This document shows, piece by piece, positions 27,917 through 41,600 of a DNA stretch of 64,000 nucleotides (the stretch's first letter is position 1; every line of letters starts with the position of its first letter). Source of the stretch: Marisa cornuarietis (taxonomy: Eukaryota; Mollusca; Gastropoda; Architaenioglossa; Ampullariidae). Both the position numbers and the translations under genes were made by a program. The notes under the pieces are model-generated. The model had not been told where the DNA came from. It did no database searches and was given only the letters and a program-made list of their open reading frames with translations. The stretch is from positions 9,197,001-9,261,000 of the forward strand of contig SMMW01000622.1 of assembly GCA_004794655.1 (NCBI GenBank), written 5' to 3'.

Positions 27917-28646
27917 TGCTGCTACACACCGAGCTCTGCTTGATGGCTTTGGTTTGATAGAGAGAAGGAGACGATGAAATGCAGAAGCTCAACACTATTT
28001 CCCGTAATTAACATGTCTTCCAGCTCCTCTTTTCACCATCACGTTGAATTAACTTTTTATTCAGTGATTTATTTTAAAGCTGACACACATGCCATGCATA
28101 CCTCCATCTGTCCTCTGGTCATAAGTTAGGAGGAAAACAAGAACAGAGCAGTTGATGGATGTCGGTATACTTTACGGACTAAACTATTTTCAAATGCACA
28201 CATTTTATCTTCTCCTTTTAACGTCTAAATTTACGTTTCTAAATTCCTCCACCACGAAGTCCATCAATAATCACAGGCTGAAAAAAATAATCAAACAGTC
28301 ACCTGTTCACATTGTTTAACGACTGAGACCAGCCCTGAAGCACCTTTTGCGAATTCGTACAGATGATACGCCACCTGTGCAAAATTAAAACCCTCGCCAG
28401 CTAGTGCACCTGTGCAACCAAATGATCTCCATTTCCAAGGAAGTTTGCTTATGTAATCGACCAGCACGACCTGTTTGACATTCTTGTTTTCCATCTCGAG
28501 GTGTTTTGTTTCAAAGAAAGATAAATTATTTTCAGGTGTATATTTGGGTACAAACCTCAGTTGGTGTTTTCTCCATTCCCTTTCTTGTCTCCTTCACTCC
28601 ATCGAGTCCTCCTACCATATACACGCACGCACGAACGTACGCGTGA

Positions 28647-28648
<2 letters not shown>

Positions 28649-28700
<52 letters not shown>
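28649..28700 (+). repeat. (AC)n microsatellite
   Basis: Perfect tract of 52 bases. Confidence 0.95.
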
Positions 28701-28706
<6 letters not shown>

Positions 28707-29057
28707 ATAACTTTTCAGCAGATTTGATAAAACTTAAAGTCAATCTGGAGAAGACCACGAGATTCCAATTTCTGCAATGGAGGGAGAAGTTTTTAATCTC
28801 ATTTGAAGCCCAACATTGCGACGGCGTGTAAGACAAGCATGCTGTCTAGGGAAGAAAGTATAATGCGACAGCAAGAAGCTTTGACAAATGCTATCAGCGT
28901 GAAATGTTTATTAGACATGTCTGCACCAGTGCCATGACTTCCCTACGCAAGCTTGTAACTGTTTGTTTTCGCATTAGGTACGTGCAAAGTTCGTGTTATT
29001 TACCATCCTGTCTTCTGTATCTCAGTGTATGGAGAAGGGGAAAGGGAATGGGCGGGG

Positions 29058-29152
<95 letters not shown>
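29058..29152 (+). repeat. (CAGA)n microsatellite
   Basis: Perfect tetranucleotide tract of about 95 bases, the longest uninterrupted one in the window. Confidence 0.95.
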
Positions 29153-30704
29153 GTTTACGAGCAGATATGAAGAAACCATCTGTAGCAGTTTTCGTCACCT
29201 TAACACAACCTGTATTTCAGGGTTGGACATACAGTTCTGTTGATAATAAACAATATGAGTGAAGAGTGCACTGAACATTAAGGACGTCGGCCGCCTGCCT
29301 GCTGGCTGGAGTCAAGATTTATACACTCACTGACGGCGAGGTCCGATTCTTTGGTATGTGCCGAGAAAAGATACAGATCTCCACGATGACGCCTGCCATG
29401 GGTGGTGGTGGGGTGGGTTCAAAACATTCGTCTGCTGGTTTTTATTTCCCTAAGTCAACTGGAAATAATGTTGTCATCTTGTCAGACCAAGTGTGTCAAG
29501 AATGTTTTATTTAGCACCTGCTGTGTTGAAGAGAGCTGTAGTTCTTTCGTCAAAGGCATTGATGTCAGTTTAAAAAAAAGCCAAAGTTCCATTCGAGTGT
29601 ACCTTAGGAATTAAACTTACTTTGACACGAAAATGCGACAAATTCGTAATCTGTCGTTCATACTTATATAGATATTTAATTATCGTGTCAAAAAAATTGT
29701 GGATTTTATCAAAAAGGGCGACAGGTTTTCAAAGAAGAAGCAAGCAGCAGAGGCCGACCAAAGCAGGATTTTTTGTAATAGCTCTTAAAGAACCGCCTAA
29801 AGATGCCCCTAGAGTACTTTGTAACTCATGAAAATGATCAATCAAGTGTAGGACTAGTTTATTTTTCTTGCCTACTCTCTCTCTCTCTCTCGCTTTTTAC
29901 CCTACACGCACCACGCAGACCCAAAATAATGGAAAGCATTGCACCATGTTTGTCTGTTAACTCGGAAATTGAAATTTACTGTTGCCTTAGAAAGGATATC
30001 CATAAACGCACTTTAAATTCTTCATTTATTAAAATTTTGTTTGGTAGACACCTAGGCCACGTGCATGGCGTAGACAGTTTTTTTAAACTTCTCTGGTAGA
30101 CATAGTTCTCCTTTAGCCACCTAGCCCTAACGTCAGAAGCGAGAAGCGTTGTCTTAGAAGTTTTACGACAGATTCCCCCCACTTTAGTTCCAGAACTGAA
30201 AATCAGATATAAATGTGTGTGTATGTGTGCGTGTGTGTGTGTGTGTGACCCGCGTTCAACAGACTCTCTTTGCGTTCACGACGCTTATAAACTGTCACAT
30301 GAAAGACTTTGGTACCAGCACTCGCAACCGTGACTGAAAGCCTCCCAACGTTTGTTTAAATCTTCGTTGCAGCGCCCGTTGGCAATTGAATCTCTTTCCC
30401 ACCCGCGTAGTTTCCATCCTGTAATGGAAATCTTACCTTTGAAGATGGCAGAAGTCCGTTATGCTTGGTAGTCAGGTTTTAATGTCCTCCTAAATGTAGA
30501 AAGTGGGAGGAGTGAGTGCTTGGCAGTCGGCTATCCACACTTGTTTCTTATCTTCTTTCACTCTCTTGTGTCGCGAGCTCTATCATTCACTGGCAGCTTC
30601 CATCAGGCTTGGGATTGACTGATTGAGCATGTTTATGATTTTTTTTTTAATCGAAAGCTATATCGCGGAAGATTGCTCTTGGGAGTGCAGGAGTAAAATG
30701 TACA

Positions 30705-30945
30705 GGTAAAGGTCATCCCCTAACCTTTTCAGGTCGTTGGGGTGTGATTTGTTAGAGAGACCCCACTTTTCTCGCGGCCAGCTGTATGTGAGGGCGGTGC
30801 CCATCTCCTCTCCCTCGCTGCCTTACCTTCCCCAACCCTCTAAGGAGTCAGGTACCCATTCCCGTCAGCTAAGTCGACTGGGGGAAGTTTTCTGCGCTAA
30901 TCGGGCATTGAACCAGCGATTCTAGTGTCGTCTACTCGCATTCTC
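30705..30945 (-). mobile_element. Probable SINE, second family
   Basis: In minus orientation a B-box-like GGTTCAATGCCCGATTAGCG is followed by GAATGGGTACCTGACTCC and a GGGCACCGCCCTCACATACA central domain. It ends with GGGGATGACCTTTACCTG. The order of a tRNA-like head, fixed core and CTTTACCT-type tail is that of animal SINEs. Family unnamed. Confidence 0.45.
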
Positions 30946-32565
30946 TGCTCCCAGCAGATACCACAACGCAGCGTTACCGAACGAGATTCTAAATGTCCTC
31001 ATCGCCAACTACTTTCGTTTCACTCTCTTTATTTGCGGGTTACTTCCCCTGTACTGCTCTCCCTTGCCTCCTTTTCCCCCGCAGCGTCGACACTAAACCC
31101 TCGACGTGAATGACGGTAGTTATGTAGTGTTTTGGTTCGGAAGGCTACACACAAGGAAAGAGAGACGACTAAAAATAAAGACAATTATTTTGTTCTATTT
31201 GGAAGCAAACAGACTGTACATATCTACTTTTACTTGCATGTTCCTAATGCTTCAAAGTTGTGCTGACGAAATTATGAAATTTATTTTAAAAATGTTACAA
31301 CTTTAAAGGAAAAAGAGAAATAAAATTTGTAATGCCATTTGGATTTTACTATAAATTTAATGCAGTTCTTTAACTATGTTTATGTTATTACTTATTTAAC
31401 TTGCATTTTATTGCCTTCTGTGCTTTAAATGGCCCCAGTAGATTATGTATAAAATTCAATTCGATATTCCACTTGAGCTGCTGTCTATAGCCACAGCAAG
31501 ACATCCCATAGTTTGTCACAATCTAGACAAGAGAGTCCATAACTAACACACAGCAATCCATAACCAGGGTACAAGGCCCATTTACTTTATGATTTCATAA
31601 TATGCTCTTGTGGCGGGCATTGCCGCTGTGCTGTCTCTTCAATCTGTGTCGTCATGACCGAGTGTGTGTGACTTGCAGTTTTACTTCTGTTTGGCTCTGA
31701 AGTGGAATTTGGGAGTCAGGAGGTCAAGAACAAGGTGTTTTTTTTGGGTCCCCTTGAGTCTTTTTTTTTAAAGTCATTTGATTCGCCTGGTTTGAAAACC
31801 GATGGGAACTGAAATTTATGTGACATGCCTTCGGAGCACATAAACATGAAATTTGAGAAGGGCCATTCAAGTCGTAGAGTTAACCACTTTTCTGTGACAA
31901 GTGGTGAAAATACTTTATACTTTTACTTTGACACCATTAAGTGTGTATCGCATGCAACATGCCAGGTCTCGTCATCCACGGCTGGGAGTCACAGCTGCGG
32001 AAGTTTGTTCTGTAGAGCTACTCTTTCAAGACAATTGCTCGCAAGCGGTACAACCAAACTGGCCATAGTAGTTCCTCCATTTTCACCACTTATGTCAAGA
32101 CAGAGAACACACCGCTTAAACAGTTGAGCGAACAGGCCACAAAATGTGGAAAGAATGAAGACTATTCGAGCGATGCGTGAATTCGTAGAAGTCAATTCAC
32201 TTCCAGGACTGCAACTAATTATAGAAAACTGCTCTAACAGGCGATGTCTGTAGTCAGTTTCCCGCTTTTAAAGATACTTTCCTCAGAAACAACATAAAGT
32301 GCACTAGCTTACCGTATATCAGTGGTATGTAAAAGATACGGGCCAGGTCTGATACCCGACTCTCGTGGCATGACGTTCGACGTAGTTGAAAATTTAAAAA
32401 AAAAAAACGTTCATGAGTCACGGTGCAGAGATGTGAAGGGCATCGAAGGTCACACAGATTCGTGGCCTCGGGTTCCTCTTGCTGCCGCGCAAAGACGTTG
32501 CATGGTGACAAGGAAAGCGATACCTGCACGTGTCTGACACGATGCGTGTTCGGGCGCTCAATCTT

Positions 32566-32682
32566 CTAACGTCTTCCATACGTCTCATTTATTATTTCTT
32601 ACGTCTTCTGTATTTGTTTCTTAAGTTTGTCACGTGCTTCTTACGTCGTCTTTACGTGTATTTAACGTCCTTCATGCGTGTA
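32566..32682 (+). repeat. ACGT-rich degenerate repeat
   Basis: Eight ACGT tetramers occur in about 115 bases in settings such as TTACGTCTTC, TTACGTCGTC and TTTACGTGTATTTAACGTCC. The spacing is irregular. Confidence 0.35.
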
Positions 32683-35378
32683 ATTCCTGGAAGCACAACT
32701 CGGTTCGGTTTACACGAAAACAGGGGAAAACAGGTCACTTTGTTGTCAAACTGAGCACGGTTAGTACATGTTCTAGAAGATCCGAACAGATGAGAAAAAT
32801 CTGACAAAGTGAAGAATGCCGGTCTTTTCATCTCGACCATTGAAAACAAATTTCCCGGGAGCGGTCTAGCCGACTACGCGTGATGGGCAGAGGCCGTTAT
32901 AAAGAGTACGGGGACCGGGGGATTGGCGAAAAGGGTACATTAGGTGCAAATGTGGAGGCTCAAATGTATTCCCCGCTTATAGGCTCGACTTTCGTGCCTG
33001 ACTGTCTCTGCACGGGCTCTGACAAGGATTGTTTCCTTAGCTCTTCATCAGTTCAGGGCTATCTAATGTATAAGTGGATTCTAACCTGAAACTTTCCTAG
33101 ATGAAACGGCCCTCTCTCTCTCTCTATTTTCCCACTCCCTCTCCAAGCTCCCCGTGTATTCTCTGTGTGTGTATGTGTGCACGCACGCACGGGCTCGCGT
33201 ATTTGTTGCGCATTTAAATGTGCATATGTGTTAATGTGTATGGATGTGTATACGCGCGCTCTTCCACGTGTGTGCGTCTGTATGAGAATGTGTGAGCCTA
33301 GACAACTACTTGTGTACGTGCATAAGCTCCATCTTTAGGCAAGCCGCATCGTATTAATATACTCTATAGATTAATATACATATTAATGATATTAATAGAA
33401 CAGAACCATATGTAAATGCCTCGAATAGTTCTATAAAAATGTCTTCAACAATATGACGATTCAGATGAATTTCTTATCATGTCCAGCCTTTTGGTTTGGA
33501 CTGTGTGGCACCAAGCTGAACAAAGTTTGGGTAACTCCTACTTTGAGTACTTTAACTTAAAGCGACAGTTGCATACTCGCCCCTATTCACTCCATCATAT
33601 GTCTGTGAACGCAACTGAAGAAAGGAACGTATACAGGGCTATCGGGGCAGCGCCTTTTCGCACTGAAATGCAACCAACAGAAGAGATGAGAGCGTCGTTA
33701 TAGCCTCACTACAGACTATATAGGGCATCAGCTGTGAAAACATCCTCGCTAAGGCAAAGGTGTACCCACTTAAAGTCTATTCGTTTAGTAATACAAAGTT
33801 TGCTGCTACTGAGTACGTGGTGCCCAGATCTTTTCGATGCTTTGTTATCACTTCAGGGGTGGGCCGCCGTACCACCCTGTAACGAATATAAACACCGCGA
33901 GGGCATGTCCAAGGCAAACGCAACCAAATGCATAGGGGCCTTCACCGTCAAAGTTGTTTTGATTTTACTTTGGACGAATAAGTATGTGCGTGTGCGCGGG
34001 TATATATCTATAATAAAGAGCATCACCACATATGCTATTACGTAACAAATTACATCGCAAATCGCCAATGGGGTACCAGGGGAAAAAGAAGTACCCTACA
34101 GAGTAATGATGCTATTGAGAGACACTTGAAAATTAAAATGAATAAATGTTACAAATATTTTTTTTTAGTCCCAGTACTATTTTGGTGCTTGTTTAAATTG
34201 ACTAAGCCAACAGCGCATACATTGAAATTACTGCAACTTTACTTTTATGATGGATGATTTATTATGTCAACTCAGCTTAAACAGGTTTACGAACTCTGAT
34301 GCTCCTGGGTGTGAAAAGTGTCTTGCGTTTTAGTGTTTAAACACTGAGAAAAAAGTATGACATGTCCACATATAACAAAAAAGAAGATATCCTGAAGATA
34401 TTAAATAAGCCATAGAGATAAAACTCTTGTGGGTTGGCAAGTCTCCACAGCCTCATAAACTGCAGCTGGAGTGGGATGTACTGTGAAGAGGGTAGCAGAG
34501 CTATTTACTAGACACTCTACGTAAGTTGAGTATTTCTGCCAGAGAAGAAGATTTCAGCGTCAGTAGACACTCGGCTCTCTACACCTGCTGTGGCACATCT
34601 GTGACAGATTGGCGATCAAGCCCTTTGCTGTGTCTGCTTTGTGACGTACCCACGTTTAGAAGCATATATGTGGCCGCACACTTATCATCTGGAATACGTC
34701 CCTTTCCAACATCCCTCCGTTCTGATTTGTATCCCCAGTCAAGGACTTGCTCACGCTAATGTTGCGTACCATTGTAGTACCATTGAGGGGAATGGTTTAT
34801 GAACCACTTCAGATGATAAGCAGGTTCAAAGGAACAAAAAAAAAAAAGAAAAAAGAGCGGTTTTTGTCTGAGCTCGCTTGAAGTATTCATGATTGATGAT
34901 TGGTTAGTCCCCCGTGACAGGCACCTGTTACCCATGTGTTCCTTACCTACATCCCAGTCATCAACTGCTGCGGACTGCTATCTGAAACGAGGCTTGTGGG
35001 GCTAGAGTGGGATTGTTGGTGCAGGCACAATTTTAGTAGAAAGATGGCTTCTAAAGAAGAAAAATAGGTCATTTGAGAGCAAATTTCGCAATTATTAGAT
35101 GGCAAAACTGGCAAAACTTGAAGGGAAATTAACACTTGCTGACGTCGTTAAACAAGCTGACAGAAGGCACCCGCTTCCTCGTCCAGTTCCGTTTTGTGTT
35201 TTCGTTTTAGTACATACTCTAATCAAAGTTGATTCGCGGAAGTTCTGCAATTTTCATCATATTTTAGTACATGTTCTCATATTTATAAAAATATTATTAT
35301 TTTCTATATATATTAAAATATATTTATCAATGTTCCATACTCTAACAACCATCCCCCCAAAATAATCCTTAAACAAGC

Positions 35379-35402
35379 AACAACAACAACAACAACAACA
35401 AA
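35379..35402 (+). repeat. (CAA)n microsatellite
   Basis: Trinucleotide tract in an A-rich stretch. Confidence 0.9.
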
Positions 35403-36795
35403 AACAAAACAAAACAAAATCAACTCTTAAAAAAACAAAGAACAAAACAAGACGATAATCAAAGAACAATAAAGCACAAACGTCTCCCAACTAACATCCC
35501 CCCACCACACACATAAAAGAAAAAAAACATAAAACAAACAAATATAATAAATAAGCTGCAGAATAAAAAGAAAGAAAGAAAACCAGAAAAGATTGAGCAA
35601 TGCTCGTGATCCATCAGGCAATACTGACAGGAAGTCGGTGTTCATCTGGTGCCGAGAGCTCCTTCAGCGCTAGTTGCAGGTACTTGAGCGGCGCATTGAC
35701 AGCCAGCCGCTGGTGGGGTCTGACGGGCGACTTTACTGTCGTCACAGCAGGGAAAACACGATGACGTCCACCAAGTCTGAATCAGTCGTTGATCCCGTGA
35801 CTAAGCTCAGCCAATATTTGAAGGCCCTCGCTAAGCCACGTGAGAGTTATCTGTCAACACGGCAGCGTGGCCAGACCTCTGGCGTGCCATTGTGAATGGA
35901 CGCAACTGAAGAGGGGACGAGAGAAGAGAAAGAGAGACAAGACAGAAAAAACAGGCGTCCTTAGGTCAATATTTACTGTATCAAAGCGGTCAGGCACACG
36001 AAGAATGGAGTTGACGCTTCCACAACATTAATGTCCACGAAAACGCCCTAAGTACAGTACCTATTCCTTCTTCGTACCCTACAACTGACTACATATCAAG
36101 GCATCGTTGAAAGTTGAATGGTTTTGTAGATTTGTTTTTAAAGAAGTGGGATATTGTTCGTTGACGCGTGTGTTTGTGTGTGCGCGCGCTCGCGCGTTGT
36201 GGGAAGGTCAGTGTTTGAGTGTGTGGTCGCCGTGTTTGAGGGAACCAGCCGACAACTTCGAAATGTAGTTTGTGGTAACTTACACAAACATCTTGGCTGC
36301 GCTTCCTGCTTTTGACATCCATTCTTCCTGACCACGTGACCATCCTGTCTCAATTTGCTGTCTTGAGAACGTAGGTGCTTAACATCATCGTGCTAGATGA
36401 TATTCTCCTTCCGCTTTATAGCAAGTAGCACTAGATGACATCATCCTTCCAGCTAAAGTTAGATGACTCAGCCGGCTCAACCTGATGGCTCGCAGCCGAT
36501 TTCGATGACAACTTGCCGACACATGGTCAAATCAGGTGATGCCATGAAACAAGATGACACGCAGTCGTGGTAGATATCATCGTTGAGCCCACTTAATCTA
36601 TCTCGATGACACCCAAGAGTCCATTGTACAATCCATACAGTACCGTGCAGTGTCTCATCTGAGAGGAAAGAATGACGATAGCCAAGATGCAGTAAAGAGA
36701 GATTCGTTAGCGTCGCAGCAGAGCGCTTGCTAGCAGGCAGTAAATACCGTGGTGGGTTTGGATGCCGCCTTCAGCACACATAATATTTTATTAAT

Positions 36796-36872
36796 GTGGC
36801 ACCTGTTTACAGGGCTGGACTAGGTACAGCTTTCGTTGCTGACTAGGTGTAAAACATCAACAATCAACCAGT
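36796..36872 (+). mobile_element. 5'-truncated SINE fragment (core and tail)
   Basis: TGGCACCTGTTTACAGGGCT and, further on, GTGTAAAACATCAACAATC match the core and 3' part of the 63.4-kb SINE (TGGCATCTGTTTACAGGGCT and GCGTAAAACACCAATTC). The tRNA-like head is absent. Confidence 0.55.
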
Positions 36873-39800
36873 CTTAGTGACGACGATAAAAAATAAAGAA
36901 AGAAATAAAATCAACAGCCAGATAATCTTACTGGGGAGACAGAAATCAGAGCCTAAAATTAAATGCTTATTTTTCTCAACATTTATTTTTGAATTTCTTT
37001 TTTCTTCCTTTCTATCACGGTGTTAACGACCATTAATCCCTTTGCACTCCTCCTTACAAAACAAATAAACAAGCAAAAAGTGATAAGCTTATTTTATCTC
37101 GAAATGTTATTTATCCTCTCTAGTTTATAAAGACGCTGACTCGCGGGCGTTCCACGATTTTCATCATATTTCATTACAGTTTCAATCTCGCGAGGTTTCG
37201 TGTCACCGGCCCGTTAACATTCTTTTCTCTCTGGCGGCTGGGTTATCACCCCTACTCACGGAAATGGCTCTCGACAAAAGGAACAGGTTACAAAGTTTCC
37301 TCTTCACTTTGGACGTCCACGGCTCCCGTCGGTAATTTAAACTACATTCCGGAGAATTTTCTGTATGAATATATCCACGAAAGTAATGATATCACGCAGA
37401 TAGCCGAGCCGGAATTCTCAAGGCCAGCGCGGCATGATAAACAAGGGAGACGACTTGCACGCACAACTATCTTTGAGATAGTTATCGCCGTGAAGCTGTT
37501 CGTACGCTCGCTGATTCGTCCCGTTAACAGCCCGGTGTGGAATATATCTGCAGCGAAGTGAATGCTTTCCATGCCAGAATCAGATCATCTGACATTTCCC
37601 AAGTTCCGGTAAGACCAGCTGGGCGCTGTGGCGTGTTATTTAAGTCTCGTGATGACAGGTACGTTTCTATTATGAGGATGCAACGAGCTCGTGTTCTTCG
37701 CTGATTCCGCGAGGATAGCATGGAGAACAGATTCCCAAATTAAGACAGTTCTGCTAACCTCACCTCATTGTTCATCTCAAAGGTCGTAGATATGGACAGA
37801 GAGCTTTCGCTTACCTGCTGACCTTTCAGGGGCTGTGCACGCAGAACTCTTCAAGCCACTAGCTGAAATCCCCTAGTAGCAATCTGCTACAACTCTTATA
37901 AATTATTATTAGCAGTTTGGTTGACTACGAAGCTAATGGAGAGGAACGTTTATGTTCCCGGCCTGCTTCTTTTTTCGGTTATAACAAGGAATCTAAATAT
38001 CATAGACTGCTGGGAACGAAATTTCCGTTAACTTCTAGAACGAAGCATCTTACGAACTAGCTTTCGGTTTCGCTATCAATGCAAAGAGGAAGATCAGACA
38101 AAACAAGCTCTCATGTAGGTGAAAGTACAAAAGTTTTATGGTTGATAATTTTTGTGTGCTGGTTTTGTCCCCAAAACGGGAGTCGATGAATTCGTAAATA
38201 AACGAATAAACAAATGAATCAATAAAGCATCTAAGATTAACAAACTTATGAAAACCTTATACTGTTGACTAAGGAATTTCGACGCAGTTTTTCCCTCGAC
38301 TTCTTGTTTTTCGGGACGCTGGTCGCGGTAGACTGCCAAAAATTCAGTTTATGCATGGTCCGTGATTATTAAAGGCCACATAATTAGCTTTCCGGTCGAC
38401 ATCAACTAGACCTTCAATCAAATCAATCAAATCAACTTTATTGTCTGCTCGAGGAAGCCCAAGACAGAAAATTTCCTTTAGCTCACAAAAACATGTAACA
38501 TAACGGGCAAGCATACATATGCAGACATTTAAGTTCCTCACCGTCGAGTAACTTTACGTCCAGTTTGTGATTACGGCCCCAAGAAAAATAAAACTACCAA
38601 ATCGGTCCGCGGCAAATCCAGGTCGCCAGATCACTCTGCTGGAGCTGGGAACAACTACTGTACTGCGAAATGCCAGCAGGTGCGAGAAGTCTGCCGTGAA
38701 CCGGGACGACACGTGCACCAGCATGAACACATTATCGTCGGCCTGTCGTTCTTTTGTAATGTGACGGCGCTCTCCCGATTCGCACGTCTGGCATTACATC
38801 TGTCGTACCGGGGGCCCGTCGAAAATTCGAGCCCGTTTTCGGATCTTCGAATCATTGCGACTATCACGTCTGTAAACAAACAGCTGCTGATAATCAAATT
38901 GATGCCTGCACCTGCGGAGGCTAAGAAAGTGTGCCCTTTTTTTCATTTTCCCTTAGCTGTGTTCGCCAGCCTGGCCAGAGCAGACTCAGGCAGTTATCAT
39001 GTATCCTTTCCCCTCAGAATATCACATGGCTGAAGGCTAGTTCGTGCGTACACCCTGGGTATCGTCTCTTTCAGAAATAGTTACAAGGCCTTTCCAGACG
39101 GTTAAAGGTGTCGTGAGTCTTTATCTCGACCTTTGTAACCCCCTCGTGGAAAGTGAGTGGTTCGCAGCCAGCATATGTTTCTAAGTGGCCATCTCAGCTC
39201 CTTCTTCAGATTTCAAGCCAATTTACTTTCACCTGTCGCACGTCGAAAGGGTCACGTGACAAGCCCTGCAAGCGACAACAAGGCAAGAGGAAGCTTTACA
39301 TTTACTTAAAACTAAAAACTGACAATAAGACACTTTGTGCTTAGTCATTTCCTCTCCATCAGCACATCTACGGCTGACTAGCACTCCAGTCCAACCAGTT
39401 TCGTAGCGAAAATTAGCATTTTTTTTCGTTGAAGATCGAGTGGGCTCTTGGGTTACAGGTCTAAGAGGGGCAGACAGCCGCCCATGGTGACGAGTCACTG
39501 GCGCTGGTACTACGTCTGTAGTAGGAAATAATCGGACATGTAAACAGGAAGGGCTATGTGGGCGAGAGCGGCCTCTAGTTGAGCCAACGGTGGGCGAGAA
39601 ACTGAGAAGAGATATATGCCAGTTCTTTTGATCTGATGGCAGGGCTAAAGAGCCAAGGAAGGTTTGCCGACTGTGATAGGCGCCACTCAGGGATGACCTC
39701 GCCAGCGAGAGCGGCAGACGGCCTTCAGGCGCGCGCAAGGGCAAGGTCAGCGCCATGCGCAATAAGCATTTCCTGTCACGTTCAGAACTTTTCTCATCTG

Positions 39801-40260
39801 TTCAGACAGGGTCGTGGGTATAGTACGTCATTCAACATTGCAATGTATTGCCGCTGTTTAGTTTAAAATCGTCATAAGTGCAGTAAAAGATTCTTGAAAC
39901 GTACTGGCTGGAACCAGAAACGTAACGACAACCCTTCCCCCCTCCCCTCACCACCACGCACACACAACTTACCTCCACATCCAAAGTAAACAAACAATAA
40001 AAGAAAGAATAAACATGTGAAGAGACAGAAAAGATGGTTAAGATATATTAACCAAAGCGCAAAATACGATATCGTGAGTAAACAGCTCTTTAAGAGGGTA
40101 GAATCCAGGAGACGCTGAAGGACTCTTAGTGACGTACGTCTTGCTGGTGAACCAAAAAAAGTAATGCTGTGAGAGAACGAACAAAGCTTGCTCTGAAAAT
40201 GTCACACGTCCACTTTCTTTCTCTCTTTCTCTTTTTCGTTCAACCTCTCTCTCTCTCTAG

Positions 40261-40410
40261 CGGCCCGATGGCGCAACGGTTAGCGCCTGTCGCCAAATGA
40301 GTAAGGGTTGGCTGTCCCGGGTTCAGCTCACGTCTTGGGCACATTGTTCTTTCTCTGCATGTAGCATCTGTTTACAGGGTTGGCTATTTTTCTGTGATAT
40401 AGCCTTACTT
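40261..40410 (+). mobile_element. tRNA-derived SINE, same family as the copy at 63.4 kb
   Basis: It begins CGGCCCGATGGCGCAACGGT and TAGCGCCTGTC (A box), with CCCGGGTTCAGCTCACG (B box). It then has CTGCATGTAGCATCTGTTTA and CAGGGTTGGCT, the same core as the other copies. The exact 3' end merges with CT/CA repeats. It has no coding capacity. Confidence 0.75.
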
Positions 40411-40421
40411 GGTTAGTAAAA

Positions 40422-40505
40422 GTGCGAACAAAATCACTGACTCTCTCTCTCTTTCTCACACACACACACAAATGATAGCAAGCACACAAGGTCCGACCAA
40501 AATCA

Positions 40506-40556
<51 letters not shown>
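40422..40556 (+). repeat. Duplicated compound CT/CA microsatellite
   Basis: GTGCGAACAAAATCACT plus (CT)n(CA)n at 40422 is repeated as GTCCGACCAAAATCACT plus (CT)n(AC)n at 40491, a 69-bp period. It follows the SINE at 40261. Confidence 0.7.
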
Positions 40557-40559
<3 letters not shown>

Positions 40560-41132
40560 GGGGGAGGGAGAGAAAGTGGAGAAGGAAGAGAAAGATTGAA
40601 CAAAGGAAAGAAAAGTACATAGAAAAAAGAAAGTCCCTCGAGTGGCACGCTTCATAGACGTTTCAAAACAGAAGGCATGATGGGACCCTTTTAGCTCGAG
40701 ACATGAGATGGTCAAAAGTTTTGTGTTTAAGGATAAAAAAAACCTTCGTCCACGATATCAAAGCCTAAAGAATTATAAAGAAGGGAGAACAGACCTATTT
40801 ACTTGCCTCAGTGAGCTGTTGAGGACTTGGGTAGTTAAGCTTAGAACTGGAAGCAAAGCGATCGTGACTTTGAATCAATGTCTGCTCTTAGAGACTTTCT
40901 CAGATCTTCTCGTGTGTGTTTCGCGGCACATGCATGCTACAAGACCATCGAGCTACTGACTTTAGTTGGTCTATTAAATTTTTGTCTGCTGTGAAATTCA
41001 AGTTGTTCTTTGATGATACAGCACGATTTCATGCAGAAATGATGCGTTTTTACCATCCTTAACTCGCTTTTTTTGTCGGTCTGGTTTTAATTGCTATGAG
41101 GATACGCTGCATAACAGACAGTTAATGACAGT

Positions 41133-41134
<2 letters not shown>

Positions 41135-41187
<53 letters not shown>
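41135..41187 (+). repeat. (AC)n microsatellite
   Basis: Perfect tract of 53 bases. Confidence 0.95.
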
Positions 41188-41192
<5 letters not shown>

Positions 41193-41359
41193 AATATAGA
41201 AACTGTAACTGTTCTAACATTATTTAGAACTAGATATTAGCCACCCGACGTAGTGCATACTGACATGACCCAGACTCCACCCTAACCCTTACCCCACCCC
41301 TTTCACCACTTAAAGTTGTAATTAGACCCGATATTATAATTTTAGAACTTTCACCCACG

Positions 41360-41600
41360 ACCTTACACTAATCCACCTGAGACATTTGTTAATTGTCCGA
41401 CTTGTCACGAGACTGAAACCAAACGCCTTCTATTCTGTTGCCAAACAGTAAGTGATAATTCTACAGGAGCCCACCCCAGCACTTCTTATCAATGCTTGTC
41501 TAAATGATATCCTTCTGGACCCTCTCCCACCTCTCTCGTCGTCGCGCACACATCCTCACAGTCCTTCTTTATGACCTGCAGAACTTTTAGTTGGTTCTAG
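41360..41600 (+). mobile_element. Possible LINE C-terminal fragment, frame-broken
   Basis: The plus strand reads NCPTCHETETKRLLFCC, the CxxC zinc-knuckle seen near the C-terminus of several LINE ORF2 proteins. After a frameshift it reads SFWTLSHLSRRRAHILTVLL and a stop. Two frame breaks within 240 bases mark it as a relic. The call rests on pattern memory and is uncertain. Confidence 0.33.

Noticed and set aside
27774..27977. ORF with repeated MKCLG units
   Set aside because: It is the 15-bp tandem unit of the foldback element read in frame, not a gene.
36380..36620. GATGACA-like words suggesting a tandem array
   Set aside because: Spacing is irregular and flanking bases do not align well enough to call a repeat.
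37342..37560. Plus-strand open stretch starting YIPENFLYEYIHESND
   Set aside because: Coding-like in places but without ATG, convincing acceptor, donor or family similarity.
39229..39762. 177-codon minus-strand open frame
   Set aside because: Rich in Ser, Arg, Pro and Leu as expected from GC-biased non-coding sequence. No recognisable motif.
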